From: Epiperipatus broadwayi
Taxonomy: Eukaryota; Onychophora; Udeonychophora; Euonychophora; Peripatidae
Reading direction: 5' to 3'
Assembly: GCA_028023455.1 (NCBI GenBank)
Contig: JAQFVV010012405.1
Span: 11,218,423 to 11,282,422 of the forward strand
Length of the DNA: 64,000 bases
Shown here: one piece after another, positions 24,638-35,600 of the stretch
How the letters are laid out: the number at the start of each line of letters is the position of its first letter
Position numbering within the stretch: the first letter of the stretch is position 1
Made by a program: the position numbers and the translations under genes
The notes under the pieces: generated by a model
The model's database searches: none
What the model was told of the DNA's origin: nothing
What the model saw: the letters and a program-made list of their open reading frames with translations, nothing else

Positions 24638-25049
24638 CCTCAGTAATTTTCAGTTTAGATGGTTATCAACTTGAAAATGTAAACCTGTTTAAATACCTTG
24701 GTACTTTTATAATTAGAAAAGTGGATTTTTAGATGTTGTAGTGTAATATAGATTCTAATGTACTACTGCTGCTGTCAGTTAAAAGATAGAGTAACTATTA
24801 CAACTAACTTATATATAAAGCTGTTATTTAATTTAATTTATTGCATGGATGTGAAACTTGGATATCCTATCAGTGAAATGTAAAGGCAATAGAAAAGTTT
24901 CATTTAAGAACATACTGTAATATCTTACAAATACAACAGAAAAATCTTAAAACTAATCAATATATACTTCAGTTTGTAAGATGCAATACTATTGAGTTCA
25001 CTATTGTAATTATCAATATAGGCACTGAAACTATGAAGTTATTTATTGA

Positions 25050-26000
25050 TTGTATTATTTGACCATTTCTTGTTATATTTTATTAAGCACAGTTAGTTAA
25101 TATTGAATTATATCATATATATATATATATGTAAACACATCCCACAAACGCCTGTGTGTATAGGCATAACATTTGCATTGCATGATAGGAAGTTGAATAA
25201 TTGATTGAGAAGATAATGAATTTGCCTTATCATGATTGATCACACTATTGGTGATGAGATTTTTAAGGCTAGAGAAGAGATATTTACTTTGAGGAAATGG
25301 AAATGATAACAATAAAGAAGTTAATTAGTATATGACATTCATGTTAAAGTATAAATGCCTCAGATGTTATATTCAATCAACATACTAAAGTATTAGAAGA
25401 AGAATCCCAAAAATTTGGAAGAATATATCATAAAAGTGTTAAAATTTTCAAGAGTTACGATATTTTGAAAAAGTTTATAAAGAACCATATGAAAGAATCA
25501 CTCCACTATTGATTCTTTAACAGAAGTAAAATATAAGAAAAAATGCATTAAGACAATTGGGTTATAATAAACAAATAGTGATAAAGCTCAAAACAGAAAA
25601 CAATATTTATGCCTCATTTTGTGGGCAGGTAATATAAAAATTGCATGTCATAGACTACCAAAAATATAGCATAAATCAATTTAGGATAAGTAATTAATAA
25701 AATCTAATAAAACATGGCAATAAATATAATATCCCATACAAAAAGGGTTAACTTTTCAAGTGATAATTTTTTTTTCGAAAATCAGGGAATTAATTTTATT
25801 GGTCAAGTACATAAAAGTCTGAAGTAATGTTATTCATCAAATACAATTGGAGTGTGCTTGTATTTAAAAAGTTATAATCCTCAATAAACAGAACTGTTTT
25901 AATTTAGTTTCTAAAATCTATTTATTTCACATTCATATTGGTAAAATGTAATGAAAATTTTAAAATAATAACTGAAGAAAAATATAAGAAAAACATTTGA
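25050..26000. other. Non-coding stretch
   Basis: No recognised feature apart from a short (AT)n run at 25113-25131. It could include 3' remains of the flanking LINEs. Confidence 0.3.
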
Positions 26001-26840
26001 AAAACAGTTAGCACTAAACAAAAGAGTTATATTTTAACCAATCATTACATGACATTGCCTGTGATTTTTTTTTGTCTTAGAAATTATGATCTCTGATTAT
26101 GTATTTTTGTCGTTTTTAATAAATTACATTCTTTTTTAGAGTTGGGATTCCAAATATATGATGTGAAGAACAATGACAAAAATAATTTGATTTTTGTATC
26201 ATCACCGAAATGATAACCATACATAAAGATGGCACCCATGATTCCATGATCATAAAAACTTTGCTAACAATCATTTCTATATTAGATAGAAAAAATCCAT
26301 TACTAGAAAATAAGACTCCCAGATTCTGAGGAGATTCAATAGGATTAATTTTGTGAGAATTTTAAAAAAAATTAAAACTTCAGATTTTTAGAATTTGAAA
26401 CAACGGAATGTTTACTAAAATTAACTGACATTGTTTAGATCACATCAAGCACTAAAGTTATCAATATCTTTCTGAAGGAGAGTGCAATCATTGATGTGAT
26501 TTTTAAAAAAAGATTTTACAGTTATCATCATAGCAAAGAAAGTAAAAAGATTTCAGGCAATTCTTAAGATCATTAATATAAATGTTAAAAAGCATTAGCA
26601 CTAAAGTACTATCCTGATGAATTCATAAATTACATTCAAAATTAGATCAAATAGTGTTGTTATATGCTACATGATTACAAGAAATGGTTTGAAATTAATA
26701 AATAAGTTTTGTGGAAAAATCTATTGTGTATAATTATGAAAGAGAATCATGTCTATGTTATCAAAGGCTTTAGATAAATCAAAATAAAAAACATCAATAA
26801 TAATAATAATATGTAAATAAATCAATTATTTTATATAGCA
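26000..26840 (-). mobile_element. Decayed CR1/Jockey-group LINE reverse transcriptase
   Basis: Minus strand, in order from high to low coordinate: VFYFDLSKAFDNIDMILFHN (RT motif A region, about 26793-26735), a damaged GIPQGS region then DSTLVLMLFNIYINDLKNCL (about 26625-26560), FLCYDDNCK (catalytic YDD, about 26545-26515), INDCTLLQKDIDNFSAWCDL with one frame break, LGVLFSSN, and TSYIWNPNSKKECNLLKTTK (about 26160-26100). This order is that of CR1/L2/Jockey type elements. Frameshifts and stops are present throughout. Confidence 0.72.
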
Positions 26841-26856
26841 CGAAGTTTTATAAACT

Positions 26857-27027
26857 GTAATAGCTAAACAGCATTAAGCTGTTGCACATGCGCTTTGCAG
26901 ATTTTAACTATAAATGACTGAATATCTTTTCCCAAAGACTTTATCATGTGTTTGAAGTGTTTTCAGTCATTTATAGTTAAAATCTGCAAAGCGCATGTGC
27001 AACAGCTTAATGCTGTTTAGCTATTAC
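26857..27027. mobile_element. Foldback MITE with 64-bp arms
   Basis: Arms 26857-26920 and 26964-27027 are essentially perfect reverse complements around a 43-bp loop. The arms carry GTTGCACATGCGCTTTGCAG. The high arm identity implies a recent insertion or gene conversion between arms. It abuts a CAA/AAT array and lies just 5' of the minus-strand LINE at 26.0-26.84 kb. Confidence 0.85.
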
Positions 27028-27265
<238 letters not shown>

Positions 27266-27845
27266 TGTGAACATAAATTTGAATGTAGGGAGGAATTACA
27301 TCCCTTAAAATTTTAATTAACTTACTAGTAAACAATTTAATTGGATTAAAAACAAGAATCAAAAAGATCTTGTGAATTTGTTATTAAAAAGAAAAAAATC
27401 AAACTATTTGAAAAACAGCCTATTTATTTATGAGTGTGAAAGTACAAATTTTGTGGCATAAGCAGAAGAACAAAGTATAAAAGAACTGAGAGACTTGCTG
27501 GACTATTTATTACTCAATCATCATTATTTTTAGAGTTTTTATTTAGATAAAAAGTTTTGCACTGTTATAATAAAAACAAATAATATGGATAAGTAATGAA
27601 GCAATCATCAATTTTGCTGATCATGAAAAATGTCAGCCCATCTTTGGGAACATTAACTTTTATTGCTCTTCTCCAACTGCTATGATTAAAACTATCTACA
27701 CATATGTTATCATTGGGATGGATTGATGAGTAGAACTGTATTTGAGTTGTGATTTTGTAAATGTGATTCTTGGAGAAAATTAATAGGCATGTGGAATAGC
27801 CTTATTTAAAATTCTTATGTATGAGAGAAAATATCTGTCAATGTT

Positions 27846-27917
27846 CTTTGCCATAATGAGGGAATCTTGATCTAAAAAATCCACAAATTAAAATAAATAT
27901 ATTACCACTCAACCATC

Positions 27918-27949
<32 letters not shown>

Positions 27950-28062
27950 ATTGGTTAATTATGAATTACAATATGCAAACATATAGAATCTTTGCCATAA
28001 TGAGGGAATCTTGATCTAAAAAATCCACAAATTAAAATAAACATATTACCACTCAAACATCT

Positions 28063-28107
<45 letters not shown>

Positions 28108-28145
28108 TGGTTAATTATGAATTACAATATGCAAACATATAGAAA
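27846..28145. repeat. Direct duplication of a 144-156-bp unit with TA/TG microsatellite
   Basis: Units start at 27846 and 27990, with CTTTGCCATAATGAGGGAAT, and both run to GCAAACATATAGAA. They are nearly identical except for the length of the internal (TA)n(TG)n. Confidence 0.9.
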
Positions 28146-30480
28146 CAATCACCTGAAATGATTAACCTTGCAATTTGAGCCAATCAAGAGACAATAAAAT
28201 ACTACAAAACCAATTAAAAAGTAAATTAGCAAATCATATTTTAACATCAAAATAAAAGGTTACAGCATATTTTATATGGTGGAATTTTTTTTTTATTAAA
28301 TAATATAGCCTGATAATGAATACCTTGATAAGTTTTTCTTTATTTTAGTTATTACTATATCAATGCATATATGTTTTAATGCAAATCTTTATAATGTTTT
28401 AACAATCTATAATTATTTAATTGTGTGACATCTAAAATCTAAATTGCAGTATGATTTAGATTGTTGCTTTGGTAATTACTTATGATTATTGTAATATGTT
28501 ATTATTAGGTAATATGATGGACAATAATTCTTAAATCCAGGATATTAATTTAAATGTAAGGGTTTAAAATTTTTATTTGAAAAATGATTAAGTGGGCCCA
28601 TAAAAGAATTTATGTTGAATTAAATAATTTCATGAACTATTATTATAATAAAGAACAGAAATAAGAAGATTATGTCCATGTAAACAAAGATAACTTTTGA
28701 CTTTTGATTTTGCCAGAAAATTGTCAATTACTACCAATTGGCAATTATCTAAAGGCTAAACATTTTTTTTATTATTAATCTATAATAGCACTTTTGTTGA
28801 TGGTCTTTATTGAAGTGAAAATAAGCCTTCCTTTCATATGGATATAAATTCCTTATTTTCATTATTATTTTAATGAGAGAACTAATTATCAAACTATTGT
28901 TGTTTGTGTGTCTATATTATATGTATACATCATTAATGAATTTTTATATTGTTTTTTCTTCAGGATACTATTATTAAACTCTAATATCAATTATTTTGAA
29001 GTTCAATTCAGTATCATTCTTTGTTCTTATGTTGTTTGAATTCCAAGTCAAGACATATATTTAACATATGCAATTATATGTTTAACAATTTAATTTCAAG
29101 CTTTAACACTGAGTCAGAATCTCACATTGTGATAATAGTTTGAAGGTAAAATGACATGTTTTTAGATGATAAAAGGTGATGCTACCTGAATAATTTTCAA
29201 ATAATCTGAAATACAAACTAAACAAAGTCAATTTTCTCAGAAGTTGAGTTAGAATGTGACTCACAATTTTGGTGATGATCAACATTCCCTAGATTCATTT
29301 TTATTAGCTGAATGTGAAATAAATGATATATTTTGTTAAATCTGAACCCCTATCTATTACATTATAGAAATATTTAGTTAAATTACTACTAAAATTTATG
29401 TTTTAATATCAAATTGAGCACTGCAATCTATATAAATAGAAATTGCTTCTACGCTTAATATGATCTCAACTAATATCTCAGGTTTGTTATTAGAAATTTG
29501 TGTTCTACTAGAGAGTATGTGGTTTTTCATCAAACATTAAATGTATAAGCTGTAGGTTTCTATGAATTTCTAGAGACAGCATAAATAAGTAACATTAATA
29601 TTTATATATGTTTGTTTATAATATCTATTTAATAAAAAAATCTATGTGTATATGGATTTAAAAGTTTCCTGATAAGAGTTGCCATACCAAATACCTAATC
29701 AGATTTGCTTGATCAATGGAAATTTTATACAGATTATGTAATTTTGGGCATGATAGAACTGTTATTGCCATATCTTCTTTACATTATCTTAAGCTTATCT
29801 ATAATCCTACACTATCATGCATAGTTTTATGTTGTCATAGTTAGCAGTTTTTAAATTATTAGTTTAAGAAAATCTGAAGATGTCAGCATTATAAGACCCA
29901 TTAGGCAATGACAAGAGCCAATTTGCATGATAATGCCATGTAGGATGTAGCCCTAGATGTCAATAGAAATGAAAATATTTAATTTAACATATGTACTTTT
30001 CTGGGGAAATGAAATAATATTTATATACCTGAAATTAAATGTATTTAACAACTTAAATTAGAAATAAAAAAAATACCCTTTTATTTTTAAATAAACCCAG
30101 GATAATAGAAAGCTCTGGTAGATTGTTAGAGAAAATTGTCTAGCTTAAAAGATATCAACAGTATATGATACTTATCTAAAAACAGCATTGTTAACACAAT
30201 TTTCAAATTAATTATAATGATTCAAAAATTTTAAAACATTTAACAACAGAACAGGTTTGAATTTGTAATAAAGAAAATGTATTTAAAACTGAGCACTTTT
30301 AATACTGTGTAGTATTATAATCATAGTATTATGTGGAGATCTAGATTTAAAGTTACTATTGAATATTAAATAAAAGATTATCATAAAATTGAATTTTTAG
30401 GAGTAGATTTAATACAATAATAAAAATGGTCACTACAAGTACCATTTTTTAGAAGGGGGGTGCTAGAGTCATTTTTATTG
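28146..30480. other. Non-coding stretch with dispersed-repeat fragments
   Basis: No gene is seen. GCCAGAAAATTGTCAATTAC near 28711 resembles a block near 47300, and TTTCTAxxAATTTCTAxAxA near 29555 recurs at 63535 and 63745. The stretch is probably built partly from an old dispersed repeat family. Confidence 0.35.
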
Positions 30481-31290
30481 GTGGTGTGATGATTCTTTAG
30501 CTATTACTCACACCCCCTTCACCTTTCTCTTTTTGTCTTCTCTATCAGAACAAATGATGTCAGCCAGAGAGAAATCAAAGTTATGATGACTGCAACTCAT
30601 GATCAAACAAAATGAAAGAGAATTCATTGCTTTTCTTGGCCCAGTTGTACAGATAATTATGCTGGAAAAGCCTTGTAAATAAATTAGCTTGGATTTCACG
30701 AGTAAGACTTCAAGAAATTAGATTATTTGCAATTAATTTTATACACAATTTGATATGAAGCCTTTCTACGTATTTTGCCTTTTGAATTATTTAATAATTT
30801 ATTTAAAGATGGAGGTTAGTGAAAATTGATATTGTATTTATGTGACTTTTGAAACATGAGGGAGATTAGACCATTTTTTTATTATTAGGTTGAATGTTTG
30901 TATAGTGCAAAATTTTGTTATAAAAATTAGTGATAATTGCAGTTATATTTTTAGAATTGTACTCAATATTGATCAGGGCTTTAGAATATAGATCAATATT
31001 TCTTCTCTGACCAGCCTCATATTTGTACAGCATTGAGTCATTCTATGGAAAAAATCTTTCAGACCAGTGTATTTACAGAAGAGAGTATTAGACATAGGGT
31101 GTGTATTGCCTCTTACATTAAATGGATTTAGAATTATCCTATAATCTAAAACATTGTCCTATATGATGATATCTAAGTATTAAAATTTTATGTTGTGCAG
31201 GAGTTTATCTTTCTTGTTGATGGCTCAAACTAGAGTTGTAGATGCTAATTTAATATAAATTTTACTAATAGTTTCTTCATTAGCACTATA

Positions 31291-31498
31291 TAAAAGTATC
31301 ATCTATGTATCTGAAATATGAGACTGTATTTGATATTTGATAGGCACTAAAATTTTGGAAGAATCAACTTTTCAAATTTAGACAAGTACAGACTAAAAGT
31401 ATCATCTATGTATCTGAAATATGAGACTGTATTTGATATTTGATAGGTACTCAAATTTTGGAAGAATCAACTTTTCAAATTTAGACAAGTACAGACTA
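31291..31498. repeat. Two tandem 103-bp units within the PLE
   Basis: Units 31291-31393 and 31394-31498 are almost identical. Each contains the reverse complement of the RYIDDTF codons. Confidence 0.92.
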
Positions 31499-31540
31499 CA
31501 GACAGTTCCACTGTAAGAGAGCCTCATAGGTCAGCCATGA

Positions 31541-31688
31541 TTCATTTTATATGTTTTATGATTACTTAATGCAATTACTTCATCACTAATACAATTCAAT
31601 GTGTTTACAATAATTTCATTTTATATGTTTTATGATTACTTAATGCAATTACTTCATCACTAATACAATTCAATGTGTTTACAATAAT
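31541..31688. repeat. Two tandem 74-bp units within the PLE
   Basis: Units 31541-31614 and 31615-31688 are identical or nearly so. They lie in the thumb-ward coding part, 40 bp from the other duplication. Confidence 0.92.
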
Positions 31689-31932
31689 TTTTTTCCTCTT
31701 GATGTTATAATTGACTTGCTGCAAAAAGACTTCTATAATTTTAATACATCCATAATGAGAGATAGACCCATACAATTCCTTAATGTCCAGAGAGGCACTT
31801 ATAAGGAAATAGCTTCATTTATTCTCTAATTTACATTATATATAAATAAAACAGTAGATAGTAGCCCACATACAAATATGATGATGTTAGTGTGTGTCAG
31901 TTATGTAAAAGAAATGTAATAGGAGCATGATG

Positions 31933-32281
31933 CCAATGAACATCACATGACCATCAATTCTTATGCTTGGGTATAACTGTTAAAACAGGCAAAACTCATA
32001 ATACATATTGCCACACACAGCAAGCTAGAGTAATCAATGGATGTCAGAAGGCTTGTGCATAAAATCCCCATCTAGTGCCTACTCATCCAATATCCCCAGA
32101 CTAGTTTCTGGCTTGTGGCCTTCATCAGTGAGGAGCCTTGGATCTGAGAACACTGCACCTAGATCTTAGGATTTAATTGATTACTCTAGCTTGCTGTGTG
32201 TGGCAATACATATAGTGAGTTTTGCCTATTTTAACAGTTATACACAAGCATAAGACATGATGGTCATGTGCTGTTCATTGG
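31933..32281 (-). repeat. PLE terminal repeat with hammerhead, bracketed by inverted arms
   Basis: Arms 31933-32038 and 32175-32281 are about 105-bp reverse complements (CTAGCTTGCTGTGTGTGGCA in the right arm). The 136 bp between them holds the ribozyme on the minus strand. It lies about 75 bp upstream of the minus-strand PLE coding remnant, as expected for a PLE pseudo-LTR. Confidence 0.75.
32085..32143 (-). ncRNA. Hammerhead ribozyme, family 2 copy P
   Basis: Minus strand: stem I 5' ATCCAA-GGCT-CCTCA; CTGATGA (complement of 32122-32128); A, stem II GGC-CACAA-GCC, A; GAAA; palindromic short stem III CTAG; U-C before the site; stem I 3' TGGGG-ATA-TTGGAT. Predicted cleavage is between 32099 and 32098. 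Stem I pairs on both sides of its internal loop. The core is complete; the A opposite A that flanks stem II is non-standard. Confidence 0.78.
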
Positions 32282-32493
32282 TTTAAAACCAATCCTGCCT
32301 AATAGGATAGTGGTGGCTATGGTTATTAAAGAACCAAAGACACCAAAATGTATGGGTACTGAACTGAGTTCAGACCCATATGACTATATAAGCTAATGGG
32401 ATTGGATTGAAAACATTAAGGTGTTTTCAGTTTAAGACTCATAGTTTTGTAGTTAAGTGGAGATAAAAGGTGGCTGCTGGAGGGTTGCATTAG

Positions 32494-32690
32494 ATTCTAA
32501 GATCTAGATGCAGTGCTCTCAGATCCAAGGCTCCTCACTGACGAAGGCCATAAGCCAAAAACTAGTCTGGGGATATTGGATGAGTAGTCACTAGATGGAG
32601 ATTTTATGCACAAGCCTTCTGGCATCCATTGATTTACTCTAGCTTGTTGTGTGTGGCAATACGTATAATGAGTATGATGGTGATAAAATT
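32494..32690 (+). repeat. Inverted copy of the PLE terminal repeat
   Basis: This is the reverse complement of about 32003-32170, including the CTCTAGCTTG-TGTGTGTGGC arm. With 31933-32281 it forms a divergent pair. Confidence 0.82.
32523..32581 (+). ncRNA. Hammerhead ribozyme, family 2 copy Q (core G lost)
   Basis: ATCCAA-GGCT-CCTCA; CTGACGA, which is allowed because position 7 is variable; A-GGC-CATAA-GCC-A; AAAA in place of GAAA; CTAGTC; TGGGG-ATA-TTGGAT. It is the same fold as copy P, but the G of GAAA is A, so probably inactive. Confidence 0.7.
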
Positions 32691-32699
32691 TGTAGTTAT

Positions 32700-35600
32700 A
32701 ACTATAATTTGAGTTGCAAGCTATGGAAATTTATACTAATTCATTTTCAAAATATCAACAAAATGATATATATTCTCAATAATTCTTAATGTTGACATTT
32801 AAAATGCTAAGACTGTCAGACTCATATGATTAAAGACATAAATTAATTTTGTACATATCAAAAAAAAAAAAAAAAAGACTAATATTACAGTAATATGTAT
32901 CTGTAAAAACATCTGATTTATAACAAACACAAGGCAATATTCTCAGAAAAAAATTAATACAAGTGCAATATCAATAATCCAAAAAATTAATCAAAGTAGC
33001 ACTAATTGTTCATAGGTTTACACATTAAAATATAAACTGTCATCATGTCAGAAAAAATTTAATGGCCATAAAAAATATTTATATATATTTGTTGATTATC
33101 TAAAGATTTGGGATAACAGCATTTTACTTATAATTATACCTTTTATCATTTCTAGATAAAATTGCTAAATTATTTATTTTTATAAAATTCAGTCATTATT
33201 TATATTTTTTAGAATATATGTGTTAATAACATATAGGTTATTATAGAACGCAATACAAGTTACTAAGGAATGCAACATTTTGAGTGATATTATTGTCCTC
33301 TTTTGTTTAAATATTTCTGACAAGAGCAGTGACAGCTAACAAGAGATTAAGATGGTGTGTTTTAGATTCGTAAAAATATCTACTTCAAGTAAAAAGCCAC
33401 AAAGCAATGATTAGAGAGGAAAAGGCAAATGATTTTAAAGAAGTAGATATGTATCAATGAATATATGTTTCATTAGAAAAACATTGAGCAGAGAATAAAA
33501 CCATAAAGATTCTGTGCATAAAAACAGAGGAAAATAACACCTTAAATCAATCTGGGGCGGTAGTCGATAATGTTTGAAAACCACTTTTCTTGTCTTTGAA
33601 GAAATCAAAAGTTTAGTCATCGATGTATTTCTACTGACTATAGCAATTATCAAAATATTATAGTTAGATAAAGGACATCAGTTTAATTTCCATGCTTGCT
33701 CTCACTACTCAAGCCAAAAACATTAAGATAATCGAATGGATTTGAGAATTCATCAGAAGTTCGCGTTCCAAAAGAACCAACATTGTTATTCCAGAATCTG
33801 AACCACTACCATTACACCTATCCCACGCTGAAAACATTTAGCAATTTTAACTAGATGATAAAATACTTTAAGATATAATTTGACCCTTTGCGCAGTTGGA
33901 AGCAGGTCCGACTGGGGATCGAACTTCTTGTTAACTCCCGAGCAATAAAACTATATACGTTTTTTTTTTTTTACATATAATTCCAAACCTATTTATTTAT
34001 GTGATTCTTTTTAATTATCTATCCATTTTCCTCACTCACTACATAATATTTATAATTACGAATAAAAGATTAAATAATATAGTATGAACGCTATTATAAT
34101 AAAAATATGTATTCAGAGTATTAAATTCTACCAATTAATGACGTTGAATTTTAAAAAAATAAAAGTAAAAGCACTTATTTTTGAAGCCAAATATATGAAC
34201 ACACAACAATTTAAAAAAATAAAAAGGTGGATATATGTCTTAATGTTTTGAAATGTTTTCAATAGGCTTTTTATTATCACACAAGTTTAGACAAAATCTT
34301 TGACCCGAACATAATTCTACCAGCTGATTATATGGAATTTAAAAAGTTCGTTTAAAAGTTGTAAAAACATGTTGTCGGTCAAAATTACCGCCGGCCAGTG
34401 TCTTGTAAAATCTAAAGTTAAAAAGACAAGTACTAACTTAAACACAGGCTGAAACTAAGCGCTATTAAAAATAATAACTATACACAACTTAGTGAATTGA
34501 TTAAATACCTTAAACAAAGAGGGAAAATGCGGTAAACTTCATTTTGATCATAATGTGGAAAAAAAGGGGGAGATAATTAGCAAATTAAAAATGTATCAGT
34601 ACATTGAATCCAATTTTGACTCTTTTTTTAAAAAAAAAAATACAAGTAGTCATAATAACAAACAATTATTGCTCCAAAATTAAATTCGCAGCTTTTAAAT
34701 TATAGTAAATTAAAACACCTTTTGTTTATTTAAGCTCGATTACCGATTAAATAATATAAAAGTTGAGACATAGGAGTGTTATTATGATATGAAACTACCA
34801 ATTAATTTTGTACAACATATATTTAAAAAGTGTTCTTTTTTTAAAACATCAAGTTTATTTATTTAAGCCAAATCTTATCGTTGTAATTTAAACGCTTTTC
34901 AAGAGTAACGGTTATAGACACAGTAAATTGTATATTATCCATTGAATCTTAACATTTTCCAAAAAAGTTTTCAATCTCACTCTTACTTTTTCAAATGAGA
35001 ATTGTGGAGACATTGAAAGTAAAAAAAAAGGGAGGGGGGATAGAACATGGTAATGATTTTGAGATGCATTTTAACTGCATCTCTAGCTTGTCTAAACTTT
35101 TGAAGCTCTCAAATGTCACCATATATATGTATATTGTTGATGCTATAAAAATGTAATTAATAGAAATAATATTAAATTATATAGCTCCTACAGTATTTTT
35201 CAAACTTCTACATATTACCTATTGATGGAAACCTTGTTCAATCTTTGCATAAAGCTTGTTTTGGACTGTACCTTCATCAGGTGCCATAGAAGTAACCATC
35301 AATCTATTAACATAGCTTCATTATTCTTAGTTAAATATCAGCACTGTGCTTAAATTAAAATTAAAATTTGCACATTTGTAACATCAGAATATTTATTAGG
35401 CATAAACCTATAACCACCTTTAAAAAAAAAAAAAGCATCAGCCAATAAATATCTAAATACACAGATAAACTATTTATTAGCATATGAATTTAGAACTAAT
35501 TGAAAAAAAAAAGATAAAATTATTTGTATCATCTACAATGTCACATTTAATCTTTGTATGCCACATATTATAGATATAAATAAAGACTTAATATAACATT

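Larger units (their letters stand above)
23700..25050 (+). mobile_element. Decayed non-LTR retrotransposon RT with nested insertions
   Basis: Broken plus-strand frames: QYGFRESKSTVCMTLVARQI at 23736, a decayed VDLxKAF region near 23830-23870, CSPKFMHSIYFLHAGMRESV near 23910-23970, a damaged GVKQ-G-VLAP region near 24000-24040, YVDGYAIF near 24380 in place of YADDCAxx, and FSLDGYQLENVNLFKYLGTF near 24650-24715. CETWISYQ and EKFHLRTYCNILQIQQKNLK follow near 24850-24940. A foldback element sits at 24235-24378 and a SINE at 24533-24637, both inside it. Many stops; not functional. Confidence 0.65.
30490..31860 (-). mobile_element. Degenerate Penelope-like element, RT plus GIY-YIG, minus strand
   Basis: Reading from 31860 downward: SLDIKELYGSI (RT motif A), YNIKRKKIIVNTLNCISDEV, HKTYKMNHG-PM-LSYSGTVC (PLE signature near GxPMGSxxS), SYFRYIDDTF (catalytic motif, present twice because of a 103-bp duplication), YLDIII-DNVLDYRIILNPF, SNTLFCKYTGLKDFFHRM, ASYQIVYKINCK and, near the end, MSCSHHNFDFSLADIICSDR, then EDKKRKVKG. 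The last two parts fit the start and end of the C-terminal GIY-YIG region of EN-plus PLEs. Stops and frameshifts are frequent. Ribozyme-bearing repeats lie directly upstream at 31.93-32.69 kb. Confidence 0.75.

Noticed and set aside
33880-33950. tRNA gene on the minus strand (TTCGATCCCC)
   Set aside because: Only a B-box-like block is seen; there is no A-box, anticodon arm or acceptor stem.
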